Below, in pieces: positions 47,590 to 58,796 of a stretch of 64,000 nucleotides of DNA. Position numbers and translations under genes: made by a program. Below the pieces are notes generated by a model. That model did not search any database. It saw nothing but the letters and a program-made list of their open reading frames with translations, and was not told the origin of the DNA. The stretch comes from Glycine soja. Lineage: Eukaryota > Streptophyta > Magnoliopsida > Fabales > Fabaceae. Each line of letters begins with the position of its first letter. The stretch's first letter is position 1. The stretch is taken from contig NC_041021.1 in assembly GCF_004193775.1 (NCBI RefSeq), forward strand, positions 13,783,198 through 13,847,197, written 5' to 3'.

Positions 47590-48479
47590 CGATTACCAGT
47601 GACTGTTTTCGAAAAATTCATTTTCAAAAGTCACATTTCTTCAAGTAACTTGTTTCTGAAGATTCTTTCAAAAGTCATAACTTTTTAAGTAATTAGTTTT
47701 AAAGGAATTGCCAAGAGTTACAAGTTTTGACTTCAGTCATCAAGAAACTATAAATATGTGACCTTGGCATGAAACATATTCATTCATCTCAATCATCTTT
47801 CAATATTTTCTTTCATCTCTTTCAACAATTTTTCTGTTTCATCTTCTCTTCATCTTTATAAAAAATTTTGTTCAAAACTTTCTCTTTCAAGAAAAGTTCT
47901 TTGTTCAAAAAATTGTGCTATTCATTGTTTCCTCCTGAATAGTTCTTTGTTCAAGAAAAGTTCTTTCAAGAAAAGTTCTCTTTCAAAGGACTAACCGCTT
48001 GAGAATTCTTTTGTTTCCTCCTTCACAAAGTTTTGAAGGACTAACCGCCTGAGAACTTTGTCTTAACACATTAGAGGGTACATCCTTTTTTGTACAAGTA
48101 GAGGGTACATCTACTTGGGTTGTTGTAACTGAGAACAAGAGAGGGTACATCCATTAGGTTGTTCAAAGAGAACAAGGGAGGATACATCCCTTGTGGATCT
48201 TTGCTTGTAAAAGGATTTTTACAAGGTTGAAAAGAAATCTCAAGGACCGCAGGTCTCTTGGGGACTGGATGCAGGCACGGGTTGTTGCCAAACCAGTATA
48301 AATCTCTTTTGTTTGTCTTCTTCTTCCCTACACTCTTTTAATTTCCGCTGTGCACTTTAATTATTGCTTTTACTTTTGGTAATATTAAGAATGATAGATT
48401 TTTAATTAGTAAAAGTTCGTTAATAATTAATTCAACCCCCCACCCCTTCTTAATTATTCCGAGGCCACTTGATCCAATA
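47590..48479 (+). repeat. 3' LTR of family A element, second part
   Basis: Resumes CGATTACCAGTGACTG where 30931 stopped. Compared with the 5' LTR it has lost most of the first hairpin series (about 26290-26480) and part of the second: the left half of one GGGTACA hairpin (ACAAGAGA, 48134) is fused to the right half of the next (TCCATTAG). It ends TTGATCCAATA. Confidence 0.88.
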
Positions 48480-48484
48480 GGAAC

Positions 48485-48657
48485 CATGTTCCTTCATGGG
48501 AAGATGCCCAGGAAATGGGTTTTCAGACCTTGCCTTACTTCAAACCAAACACCACTAATATATATGCTTTTGTTCTTTTTACAGGTGTTGAGGAAAAAAG
48601 CCCATAGTTTCAAGAACCTCAGGATTTAAGGTCAAATCCTTTTCAAGGGGAAGGGAA
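48485..48657 (+). pseudogene. 3' end of a gypsy interior with polypurine tract
   Basis: A short non-open stretch ending with the purine tract CAAGGGGAAGGGAA directly before an LTR. It may be the flank into which family A inserted. No domain is recognisable. Confidence 0.45.
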
Positions 48658-49622
48658 TGATGCAATCCTACCCTGCAAGGGCATTGGATAGAAGACTCCA
48701 AGTAGATTGGGCCAGAGATGCAAGAGAAGGCCCTAGGGTTCTCATGAGCCTTAGGGTAGATTTCGGGCCAATGGGCTAAGTATGAGTCCACTTATCTTTG
48801 TACATATTAGATTAAGGTTTCATTATTTTTGGGCCTTGTATTTAGGGCTCCATAATATGGGTAGGGTACCCTAGAAATGTAGGATTTTTCAGCCCTTGTA
48901 TTTTAGGGCTCCTAGACTAGTTTTTGTATTAGGGGTAGTTTTGTAATTTCATATGCATTAAGTGAATATTTGATGTGTGTTGAGAAATAAATTTAATTGA
49001 ATTGGGAGAAGCCCAATCTAATTAAATTTTAGAGGGGGAGGTGAGCATTTGCTTGCTACACCCCATTGCCACATCATATAGTCACACTTTGTGCATGTCC
49101 TTCATGCTTTACATGCCTCATGACACCTAAGCACACTTAGTGGAGAATCTTGGACTTGATCTTGGATTAGTGGCCTGAACCATAGCTAAAATTCACTAAT
49201 CATAATTAGTGAAATTTTGGCTCCAAAATTTGGCTCCACAAATTCAATTTCAAATTCAAGTGAAATTTGAATAGAAATTTCCCTCCAATTTTGTGTGACA
49301 CGGCTATAAATAGAGGTCATGTGTGTGTATTTTTTTAACTTTGATCATTTGAGAATTGAACTTCAAAGTTCAGACCTCTTTTGAGGCACAAAATTTTGTG
49401 ATCCTTCTCTCCCTCTCCCTCCATTCATCTTCTCCTACCTTCAAGCTTTTATCCATGGCTTCCTATGGTGGTGAGCTTCTTCTAGACTCATCTTCTTCTT
49501 GAAGTGGGGTCTCCTCCCAACTCTTCTTTTTCTCCATTTTGCTGCCATTAAAATTCAAGAAGAAAAGGACTCCATTGATGAAGAAGGTCCAAGGCCTACA
49601 AACTCCACATGGAGCTACATCA
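48658..49622 (+). repeat. LTR of a gypsy element, + orientation (left arm of inverted pair)
   Basis: TGATGCAATCC...GGAGCTACATCA, 965 bases, TATA box CTATAAATAGAGG near 49303. It has a polypurine tract on its left and no target duplication, so it is a 3' LTR of a truncated element. The same LTR occurs inverted at 50655-51617. Confidence 0.8.
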
Positions 49623-50011
49623 TTGGAACCCCTTAAAACACCCCTAGGACGCCTATTTATAGGCAAAGGATCACTTTGGGGCAGTTGCAGTTCGCCCAGG
49701 CGAGCTGAAACTTAGTGCTGAAGCAATGAGCTTGCCCAAGTGAGTTGGAGCTCACCCAAGTGAGTTTTTTTCTTCACCATGAAGCTATTTGGTGGCCTAG
49801 GCGAGCCAGAGGCTAGCCTAGGCGAGCTAGGGTCCAAGAAAACCAAGGAAAATACCCTTTTGTTGCTTTTTTTGGTATTTTTCGCATTCTTGATCAAAAC
49901 ACTAAATGATCATCTATTTCACATTGTAACTAGAGTTCAACACCATAAGTCGAGTAGTAAGGATCAAAAGATCAATGAACGATAGTCCCCAGACGAAATT
50001 AGGGTATGACA
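49623..50011 (-). repeat. fragment of an Ogre-type LTR
   Basis: Ends CCAGACGAAATTAGGGTATGACA-like, as do 30932-32526 and 45904-47584 (conserved GACGAAATTAGGGTATGACA). It contains GCCTATTTATAGGC (minus-strand TATA) and GCTCGCCCAGGCGAGC-like palindromes near 49690-49830. The TGTC end is missing. Confidence 0.6.
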
Positions 50012-50457
50012 GTGATCATGTATTCTTGAGAGTCACTCTATGGACTAGGGTTGGTCGAGCATTGAAATCTCGAAAACTCACACCTCATTTACAAATTCTC
50101 AAAAGAGTCGATCATGTGCCATACCAAATTTCATTAAACTCGTCTCTTTCTAACCTTCACAATGTCTTTCATGCATCTCAACTCCATAAGTATATCCATG
50201 ATCCATCTCATGTGATCGAATTGGATGACATACAAGTGAAGGAGAACTTGACATATGAAACATTACCTTTGAGGATCTAGGATAGGCAAACAAAGCATCT
50301 AAGAGGGAAGGAGATTCCATTGGTCTAGGTGATCTATGGGGGTGCATCAGGAGAAGACGCCATGTGGGAACTAGAGAGTCAGATGTGAGAAGCCTATCCA
50401 GCCTAGTTTGAGTCAGGTAAATTTTAGGGATGAAATTTCTAAAAAGGGTAGGAGAGT
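50012..50457 (+). pseudogene. chromovirus integrase C-terminus and chromodomain, then polypurine tract
   Basis: Reads HVFLRVTLWTRVGRALKSRK, then SLSNLHNVFHASQLHKYIHD and VKENLTYETLPLRI with a TAG at 50278-50280. After further stops comes WELESQM*EAYPA*FESGKF. This is the integrase tail plus a decayed chromodomain of a Tekay/Del-type chromovirus. The purine-rich AAAAAGGGTAGGAGAGT ends at 50457 against the next LTR. The rest of pol is absent, cut off by the LTR fragment on the left. Confidence 0.8.
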
Positions 50458-52397
50458 TGTAACGCCCTAAAATTTTGCTAACTGTAAATCGATGTTTAAA
50501 TGTATTTATTGTATTATTTGATTATATGATTGAATTGGATTAGTTGAGGTATAGTGTGAATTAGCCATGTGTGATTTGCTTGATGTGGAAGTTTTTGTTA
50601 TTTGATTATTTACCTAAATTGAAATTATGAGATTTCAAATTTTACCTAAACTTGTGATGCAAGCTCCATTGGAGCTTGTAGGCCTAGGATCTTCTTCATC
50701 AATGGATTCCTTTGCTTCTTGGAAGATGAATGGCAGCGGAATGGAGAAAGGAAGAGAGAGAGGAGACGCCACTTCAAGGAGAAGATGAGTCTAGAAGAAG
50801 CTCACCACCATAGGAGGCCATGGATAAGAGCTTGGAGGAAGAAGGAGATGAATGAAGGGAGAGGGAGAGAAGAGCACGAAATTTTGTGCTCTAAATGAGC
50901 TTTGAAATCTGAAGTTTAATATTCAAATGATCAAAGTTGAAAAAAATGCACACACATGACCTCTATTTATAGCCTAAGTGTCACACAAAATTGGAGGGAA
51001 ATTCAAATTTCACTTGAATTTGAAATTGAATTTGTGGAGCCAAACTTTGGAGCCAAAATTTCACTAATTATGATTAGTGAATTTTAGTTATGGTTCAGCC
51101 CACTAATCCAAGATCAATTCCAAGATTCTCCACTAAGTGTGCTTAGGTGTCATGAGGCATGAAAAGCATGAAGGACATGCACAAAGTGTGACTATATGAT
51201 GTGGCAATGGGGTGTAGTAAGCAAATGCTCACCTCCCCCTCTAAAATTTAATTGGATTGGGCTTCTACCAATTCAATTAAATTTATTTCCAACCACACAC
51301 ATCAAATATCCACTTAGTGCATGTGAAATTACAAAACTACCCCTAATACAAAAACTAGTCTAGGTGCCCTAAAATACAAGGGCTGAAAAATCCTATATTT
51401 CTAGGGTACCCTACCTACATTATGGAGCCCTAAATACAAGGCCCAAAAATAATGAAACCTTAATCTAATATTTACAAAGATAAGTGGGCTCGTACTTTGC
51501 CCATGGGCCCGAAATCTACCCTAAGGCTCATAAGAACCTTAGGGCCTTCTCTTGCCTCTCTGGCCCAATCTACTTGGAGTTTTCTATCCAATGCCCTTGC
51601 GGGGTAGGATTGCATCAACTTGTTCCGGTAAAACCGTGATCCTAGATTCATTAACCATTGGATCACCTTCAAATTTGTACTATAGGTTTCTGACAGAAGT
51701 CTTCAAGTTTTAGCCGTTGGGATTTGAAAAATCATTGATTTTGTCATCTCTCTTAGCGTGAGAATCGCGCTAAGTGCAATTCCAACCCGAGAGGGAATTG
51801 CGTTAAGTGTGAATTGTCGCGCTTAGCGCAAGAGGAATTGCGCTTAGCACGAATTGTCATACTTAGTGAAAATCCCAACCTGAGAGAGGTTTGCGCTTAG
51901 CACGAAATTTCACGCTTAGTGTGAGAAGTGCATTCTTGCATAGCAAGACAAGTTTGCTAAGCGAGATCTGCAGATTATAAATATGTTCTTTAGCATGAAA
52001 AATACAATTTCACACCTCTTCCTCTCAAAACTTCATCAAAACCACCCTAGAAACTCCTCCTCCACCACCCACAACCACCAGTGGCCACCACGAGCCGTCG
52101 TTGCTTGTCGTTGAACCACCACACGAAGAGGAATGTTTTTATCGAAGCGGAATCCTAAAAATCCACCTTAAGGATTCAGTGGAGAACAAGCTCTCAATCC
52201 TTTCTTTTATAGCTTCTATGAGGTAATCCCTCCTTGAAAATAAGATGTTGTAAAAGTTATCTTTTTACAAAATTGATGTTATTTTTGGGACCATCGCTGA
52301 AACCCAGCCACATTGACATGATCAAAATTTCAAAATGATGTCTCTTTGTAGTAGAACCCGAAACACCCATTGGCCCATTTTTTTTTACAAGGGTAAT
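50458..52397 (+). repeat. chromovirus 3' LTR, interrupted
   Basis: Starts TGTAACGCCCTAAAATTTT after the purine tract. It is interrupted by the solo LTR 50655-51617 and resumes at 51623. It contains GCGCTAAG/CTTAGCGC motifs (51757-51970), TATA TATAAATATG near 51976 and a Pro/His-poor leader. Its right end is not certain; it may stop near 52397. Confidence 0.6.
50655..51617 (-). mobile_element. solo LTR (right arm of inverted pair)
   Basis: TGATGCAAGCTCC...GGATTGCATCA, 963 bases, with exact target duplication ACTTG at 50650-50654 and 51618-51622. It is the reverse complement of 48658-49622 with roughly 90-95% identity by eye. Confidence 0.92.
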
Positions 52398-52795
52398 TGA
52401 TAACTGTTAAATATGAGTTATTTTTTTATAATTAAAATAACCTTAAAAATATTTATTTAACAGTTATTTATGGTTAATTGTTAAGAATTGATGTTTTTCC
52501 TATTTATGGCTTGCAAATATGAAAAGGAGGGATTAAAAGCCAAAAAGATGCAAAAAATAACAAAAATATGAAAAAGGAAGATTTTGGAATCAGGCTCAGC
52601 CCAAGACGTGCTCAGCGCGTAACACGAAAACACGCATTGACGCTAAGCGAGAAAGGGTGCGCTAAGCGTGAATACAGGCACCCGCACTAAGCGAGCAATG
52701 CAGGCTTAGCATGAATTCAGGCACCCACGTTAAGCGAGCAACACAGGCTTAGCGCGAATACAGGCACCCACGCTAAGCGAGCAACGCAGGCTTAG
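52398..52795 (-). repeat. LTR fragment with 43-base CGCTAAGC/GCTTAGCG repeats
   Basis: Starts TGATAACTGTTAAATATG, AT-rich, then about three 43-base units (52660-52795) of AATACAGGCACCCACG plus CGCTAAGC...GCTTAGCG. Each unit can fold into an 8-base stem. Interrupted on the right by the Athila-type LTR. Confidence 0.55.
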
Positions 52796-54235
52796 TGTTC
52801 GCGGCTGGCAAGTGCACCGGATCACATAAGTAGTATAAAACGGTAAGAATTGAGTATCGAACTCTCAAGGAACTTGTGTTATCTGGCAAGCTATTTCGAT
52901 AAATAGGCGTCTGGTATGAAAATATAATTGTGGTTATGGACAGGTATTTAAACTATCTAGGCAAAAAGAAAGAAAATCACGCAAGAGAAATACTGGGTAA
53001 AAACAAGTAGAGAAAGCGTTGGTCTTCCTCATAGGTTCCTAATGCTAAAAAGGATGTTCTCTATTTAACAATGCTCATGCGTTCCTATGTTGTCTCCTGG
53101 ACTGCTAGACCCCGATTCCTCATGATAGCCTAGCCTAGTCCTGATCAAGCCTCGTCCACAGATCTCTCTTGTAAGACTAAATTCAACCAAGACCGCATTA
53201 AGACACACATACACAACTAAGTTCTTGTACCCTAATCCCTCGTGATAGCACAACGACTTAGTCTCGTACTACCGAGGACTTTAGAATCAGACCAGTTCCC
53301 ACTGTTGAATGACCCTAACAAAGCATGCATCTACGTGATCAGGGTAAAAGCACACTGGAATGAAAAGCAGATAGCACAGAGAACACATAAAACATCATTA
53401 CATAGATAGAAATATATTTACATCAGGTACCTACAGGGAAGATCCAACAGAGGATTTAGCTTTCCATAGTCCGAAAACCTCCTTTACAACAAAGAGAAGA
53501 ACAAGATGAAAGACTGCAAAAACACAGGTGGTGAGGATGTCTCCTTCACCTCTAGGATCTAACAATCACTCACAAACTCATCTCAAGTTCTCAGAACGGC
53601 TTTCGCTTCGAACTCGCATCTCTGCAGATCTTCACACAACAAAATCTCTCAGAACTCTTTGGAACTTGAACCTTTCTCTCTCTAGAACATCCTAAACATG
53701 CAAAAGCTTCAAGCCAGGGCCAGATTCTCGTGCATGCATAGGCTTCTTCAAGAAAAACTCCAAACTCCCTTTGCAAATCTGATTTCAGGCTTAAATAGGA
53801 GGTCTTGTTCATGCACGTATGGACTGCTTAGCGCACGTTAGTGATTTTTGGCTTAGCGCACTTCTCTCACTTAGCAGATGAGCTGAAGCGGTGCGCTTGA
53901 TGACCTGGAGCGGTGCGCTTAGCAAACTTGACAACTCATCTTCTTCTGGATTCTTCCTCGCGCTTAGCCACTGAATGTCGTGCTTAATGAATGCTCGCTA
54001 AGCCAGCATATTGGCTTAGCAAGAAGGTGAAAACGACATTTTTGCCAATTTGCCTAATTAACCTGAAATTGAGAGAAATTGATTATTAAAAACACAAAAC
54101 AAAAGTATAAAATATCTATTACCTATATTTAACAAAAAGTACTTATAATATTACTAAACAACTATAAATTGGAGAAGTTTGATACAATATGCACAGGTTT
54201 TATACACAAAAGTTAGTCATATTCATTGACTAACA
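52796..54235 (-). repeat. 3' LTR of Athila-type element
   Basis: On the minus strand it starts TGTTAGTCAATG and ends GCGAACA. It includes GATCCGGTGCACTTGCCAG, typical of soybean Athila LTRs, a TATTTAAG TATA-like site near 53795 and scattered GCTTAGCGC motifs (53825-54020). Confidence 0.75.
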
Positions 54236-54250
54236 ACTCCCCCAAATTTA
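54236..54250 (-). other. polypurine tract of Athila-type element
   Basis: Reads TAAATTTGGGGGAGT on the minus strand, touching the LTR start. Confidence 0.85.
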
Positions 54251-55607
54251 CAGTTTTGCTTGTCATCAAGCAAAAGAGAACAACTAACTTGTCCTCAAGT
54301 GATAAAACATGCAGTGATTATGTACAGGGGTGTATGCATCAAAATTTATTAATTACATGATGAGAAAGATGAAGCAATGTGTACCTATCACTTGTTTTCA
54401 CAGAATATGTAGCCAGACAAAGAGGAGAACAAAATGTGAACTATATAGTTGGATGAAGTTAATCATAAGACAAATATCAAGGAAAGTAGCTCAAACCACT
54501 ATCTCACGGCTACTGTTTCACTCAAGCACAAGTGTTTAAGCTATTCATTGATAACAACTAACAGGAGGTCCAATCATTGCATTTCATCTCATGCCATCAA
54601 GTAAAAAATGTATAAATAGAATCAGAAGGACTTTCTCAGGCTTGTAGTGAGGCTTGGCTACAAAAATTCATTGGTTTTTCTAGGATTCAAAGGTTTAGAT
54701 TCTAAGAGAGCACAAGTCCTAGACTAATCCCAATGATCTTTTCTTGTTTTGTAAAAAAATATCCTTCTCACTATTCCCCCCCCCCTTTTTTTAATTTGCT
54801 TTTGACCTTATTGTAACAGCACAACTTTTTTTTCTTTCTTCTTCTTTTCTTTTTAACATACAACTTATTTGTTGTATATGTTGATGCTTAACCTTTTTCT
54901 TTTCATTCTTTTCAACTTTTCTCCCCCAAATTTAGAGTAAATTTGCCTTGAACCATATGCTCTCCTAGAATCTAAACAAGGTATCAGGAGATAATTATTT
55001 AAGTTCAGGGTTCAATTCATGACAAAATCATTCAGCCTATACAAGGAGCAAAGGATGCAATTATCATTCAAGGTAAGCTTTTTGGTCACAAGGCTTGTGT
55101 ATGTACAATCATGGCCTTCATCATGTCCTTATTTATACATTTCATTCTAAAATTCAGAGATTCATGCAAAGATTATTGCTCACAGCTAGTCGTTCACTCG
55201 AAGTTTAAGGTCACACTCTCACCGGTTTTTGGTTCAAGCTTTTCTTTCACAATCAATCTGTCTACTGACTAACAATTCTAAATGCAAGTTCACATTCTTG
55301 TTCTTTCTTTGTTCGACATGCACATTTGCTCAACTTCATGAAAGGAAACACAAATCTCATCTTAAGCATGCATTCAATTTAAAACAAAGTCATACACCCA
55401 TTTTCATAAGTCAATAAAAGTGCTTCCCTACCATGTCATCAAAACAAGTTAAACTGTTCAAAATGCTTCAGGAAGAGCAAACCAACTATTTATAAATAAA
55501 ACTAGCAGTGTATATAAATATAAGGGAAATATTGTACGAAAACCATAATTATAATAATAACCCAAAAAGCAAAAAGTGACATTAAGAATCAACAATGTCA
55601 AAAGTGT
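54251..55607 (-). other. 3' untranslated region
   Basis: About 1.35 kb AT-rich DNA between the short ORF and the polypurine tract. I see nothing coding. Pyrimidine tracts near 54770-54850. Confidence 0.6.
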
Positions 55608-55760
55608 TTAAAATGGGGAATCGGTGAGAGCAACAACTTCTCCAAATGATGAATTAGAAAGATCAGCAATTCCTCCAATTGGGGAAATAGGAGGGTCAAC
55701 TGTTTCTTCAACTGGGGAATCAGGAGAGGCAGCCGCTTCATCTGATGATGCGTCAGAAAT

Positions 55761-57485
55761 TGTAGAAGCAAGCTTCATGATGATGAATCAAGTTGATTCA
55801 AGTAGTTTTGATGATAACAAAGATGATGACAAAAAGCCCAATAGAATGATTTCAAGATTGAGTCAACAAGTTTCAAGAATCAAGAGAAGTTTGATTTCAA
55901 GATTCAAGAGAAGATGAATTCAAGATTCAAGAGAAGAATTCAAGAAGACTTCACAAGGGAAGTATTGAAAAGATTTTTCAAAAAACAAACATAGCACAGT
56001 TTTGTTTTTCAAAAGAGTTTTTCCCAAAATTTTCTAAGTTACCAGAGTTTTTACTCTCTGGTAATTGATTACCAGTTTCTTGTAATCGATTACTAGTGGC
56101 AAAGTTTGATTTCAAAAGCTTTCAACTGAATTTGCAACATTCCAATTGATTTCAAAATGGTGTAATCGATTACGAGATATTGGTAATCGATTACCAGTGT
56201 ATCTGAACGTTGAAATTTAAAATCGATTGTGAAGAGTCATATCCTTTCATAAAAAGCTTTGTGTAATCGATTACATGGTTTTTTGTAATCGATTACCAGT
56301 GACAAGTTTTGAATAAAAATCAAGAGATATAACTCTTCCAATGGTTATCAGCTTTTTCTAAAGGTTATAACTCTTCTAATGGTTTTCTTGACCAGACATA
56401 AAGACTCTATAAAAGCAAGACCTTGACTTGAATTTCAATAATAATTATTACAACTTTTACACACAACTTTTTGATAACCTTTTGATATCTTCTTCTTCTT
56501 CCTTTGCCAAAATCTTTCTAAGTTTTATGGTTTCCAAACCTTGTTCTTTCACAGCAAACAAAAGTGTGCTATATCTTTTCATTCTCTTCTCCCTTTTCCA
56601 AAAGAACGAAGGACTAACCGCCTGAATTCTTTTGTGTCTCTCTTCTCCCTTTGCCAAAAAGAATTCAACAAGGACTAACCGCCTGAATTCTTTTTGTGTC
56701 TCTCTTCTCCCTTTTCCAAAAGAACAAAGGACTAACCGCCTGAATTCTTTTTGTGTCTCTCTTATCCCTTTTCCAAAAGAACAAAGGACTAACCGCCTGA
56801 ATTCTTTTGTGTCTCCCTTCTCCCTTTTCAAAGAATTCAAAAAGACATAGTCTGACAATTCTTTTAATTCTTCCCTTTCCCTTAAACAAAAGATTTCAAA
56901 GGACTAACCGCCTGAGATATCTTTTGTTTCCCCTTCACAAAGTTTCAAAGGACTAACCGCCTGAGAACTTTGTCTTAACACATTGGAGGGTACATCCTTT
57001 GTGGTACAAGTAGAGGGTACATCTACTTGGGTTGTTGTAACTAAGAACAAGACAGGGTACATCTCTTGTGGATCAGTTCAAGTGGAGGGTACATCCACTT
57101 GGTTGTTCAAAGAGAAAAAGGGAGGGTACATCCCTTGTGGATCTTTGCTTGTAAAGGTTTTTGCAAGGTTGAAAAGAAATCTCAAGGACCGCAGGTCGCT
57201 TGGGGACTGGATGTAGGCACGGGTTGTTGCCGAACGAGTATAAAACTCTTGTGTTTGTTTTCTTCTTCCCTACACTCTTTAATTTCCACTGTGCACTTTA
57301 ATTATCGCTTTTACTTTTGGTTAAGTTTCTTTTTCTGTTCTTTACTTTCTTAACATTATAGTAAAAGCCTAATTGAATTTAGTAACATTAAGAAGGATAG
57401 ATTTTTAATTAGTAAAGGTTCATTAATAATTAATTCAACCCTCCCCCCTCCCTTCTTAATTATTCTAAGGCCACTTGATACAACA
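55761..57485 (+). mobile_element. solo LTR, family A
   Basis: TGTAGAAGCAAGC...TTGATACAACA, 1725 bases. Exact target duplication GAAAT at 55756-55760 and 57486-57490. Six ATCGAT-type palindromes in three pairs (56061-56300). TATA box TCTATAAAAGC near 56407. Two hairpin series at 56599-56973 and 56980-57145. Confidence 0.95.
56599..56973 (+). repeat. hairpin series I (loop AAGGACTAACCGCCTGA)
   Basis: Seven hairpins. Most stems are perfect: CAAAAGAA/TTCTTTTG (56599-56634), CAAAAAGAATTC/GAATTCTTTTTG (56655-56696), AAACAAAAGAT/ATCTTTTGTTT (56884-56929), ACAAAGTT/AACTTTGT (56937-56973). The loop text is nearly constant while stems differ. It lies downstream of the TATA box, so it should be in the transcript leader. 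Confidence 0.85.
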
Positions 57486-57858
57486 GAAATGACAATCAGA
57501 GGAGGAGATGGCGGAACTGCTTCAAGCTCAAGTGAAGAAGGTGGATTCACCACTGGAGATTGTGGGTCAGTTGGCTCTGAATTGACCTGCATAGGTGTGG
57601 GCTCAGGAGGAGCAGCCTCGTTGGGTCTCACCAATGGAAGTTGAGCTTCAGGCCAGGCTACTTGCTCAAGAAAATGCTCCATAGATATGATTGGCCTATT
57701 GTGAGCCAACTCTTGCAGGTTGTGCATGATAATGAACTGTCCTTAGAATAAGCTTTGTAGCATAGGAACTAAACGTCCTGTCCTCCAGTTATTGACGGAG
57801 GAGATGGAGCGGATGACAAAGGGATGTCCTTAGTTCTAGCTCTTTTTCTTGGTTCCAT

Positions 57859-58531
57859 CTTCAACTAAAAAGAACTCATAATTCCTTAGACCAAAATCGT
57901 TCAAGTTAAACAACAACAATAAAGGCTAAAATTAACAATAGGCGCTTAGCGGGATATAGGTCGCTCAGTGCACCCTGAGAAATATAACATGTCAGCTTAG
58001 CTGAAGCTAAGCTCGCTTAGGCTAAAAGTTGTCGTGATGAAATGCACTTAGCTCAGGTAAACTTGGCTTAGCGCAAGGCTTACAACACAAAATTTGGTTG
58101 AGATACCTGGGCTTAGCGATTCAGCCTCGCTTAGCCACAGGTAGTTTAGCAAGAGGATGAGTGTTCATCCTCAAAAGATGAACTCGCTTAGCGTAGTAAG
58201 TGCGCTAAGCGAGTTGGGTGCTAAGCACTCAAGACTCGTGGCTTAGCGTATGAACAGAGATGCGCTTAGCGCGAGGCTTGCGCTTAGCAAAAGGACTGTT
58301 TTTCAGAAAAATGTTTTCTATGTTATTTTTTAGTCATTTTTCCAAGAAATTGAAACCTTTATGTTAAACATTCAAAGATTGGTTGATATACTCATATGTA
58401 CAGATTACATAGCAAGTTCCAAATGATCAAATGCATGAAAAACAAACACAACAAAAATTAAAACTGGGTTGCCTCCCAGAAAGCGCTTTTTTAACGTCAT
58501 TAGCTTGACGCTTTTACCTCTCTGGGCAATC
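57859..58531 (-). other. untranslated stretch rich in CGCTTAGCG
   Basis: No ORF; this is where RT and integrase should be. About a dozen copies of GCTTAGCG or CGCTAAGC are found between 57940 and 58290, some as inverted pairs such as CGCTTAGCG...CGCTAAGCG (58190-58225). Confidence 0.6.
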
Positions 58532-58796
58532 TCATGTTTTGGTTCTCACCTTCAGAACCTCTTGACCTTCTCCCATTACCTGCAAGCAAACATTGTGTTC
58601 TGGAGCAGGCTTGTCTTCCACAAATAAGTCAAAATCAATTTTCTGGTCTTCAAAACCTAACTCCAGCTTTCTCTTCCCCATGTCAACTATGTAGCTTGCA
58701 GTCAACATGAACGGCCTTCCCAAGATTACAGGGATGTCAATATCTTCAGATATATCCATGACCACAAAGTCTGCTAGGAAGATAAAATGCTTTACC

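Larger units (their letters stand above)
25464..48479 (+). mobile_element. family A non-autonomous LTR retrotransposon (copia-like gag), interrupted
   Basis: The 5' LTR is 25464-27011. The 3' LTR, 30466-48479, is interrupted by the Ogre-type insertion 30932-47584. LTRs start TGTAGAAGC and end TTGATCCAACA (the 3' copy ends CCAATA). The target duplication GGAAC is at 25459-25463 and 48480-48484. Without the insertion the element is about 6.4 kb. It holds a copia-like gag, no protease, integrase or RT, and a second ORF ahead of a SIRE-like polypurine tract. The initiator-tRNA-Met-like primer site and gag style point to the Ty1/copia SIRE/Maximus group, whose enzymes would have to be supplied in trans. 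Confidence 0.85.
55608..57858 (-). pseudogene. short ORF in envelope position of Athila-type element, split by solo LTR
   Basis: Starts at 57858 with MEPRKRARTKDIPLSSAPSP. A stop and frame change occur near 57770. It resumes with MHNLQELAHNRPIISMEHFL and a Pro-rich acidic tail, PPSPPLIVIS. Beyond the inserted LTR (55761-57485) the same frame continues with DASSDEAAASPDSPVEETVD to the stop at 55608. It resembles the shrunken end of the plant-transposon-protein ORFs of Athila elements; no transmembrane part is visible. Function unknown. Confidence 0.6.

Noticed and set aside
52398..54235. One LTR from TGATAACTG to GACTAACA
   Set aside because: The inner boundary TGTTCGCGG at 52796, next to the known Athila LTR end text, fits better; the left part looks like a different LTR.
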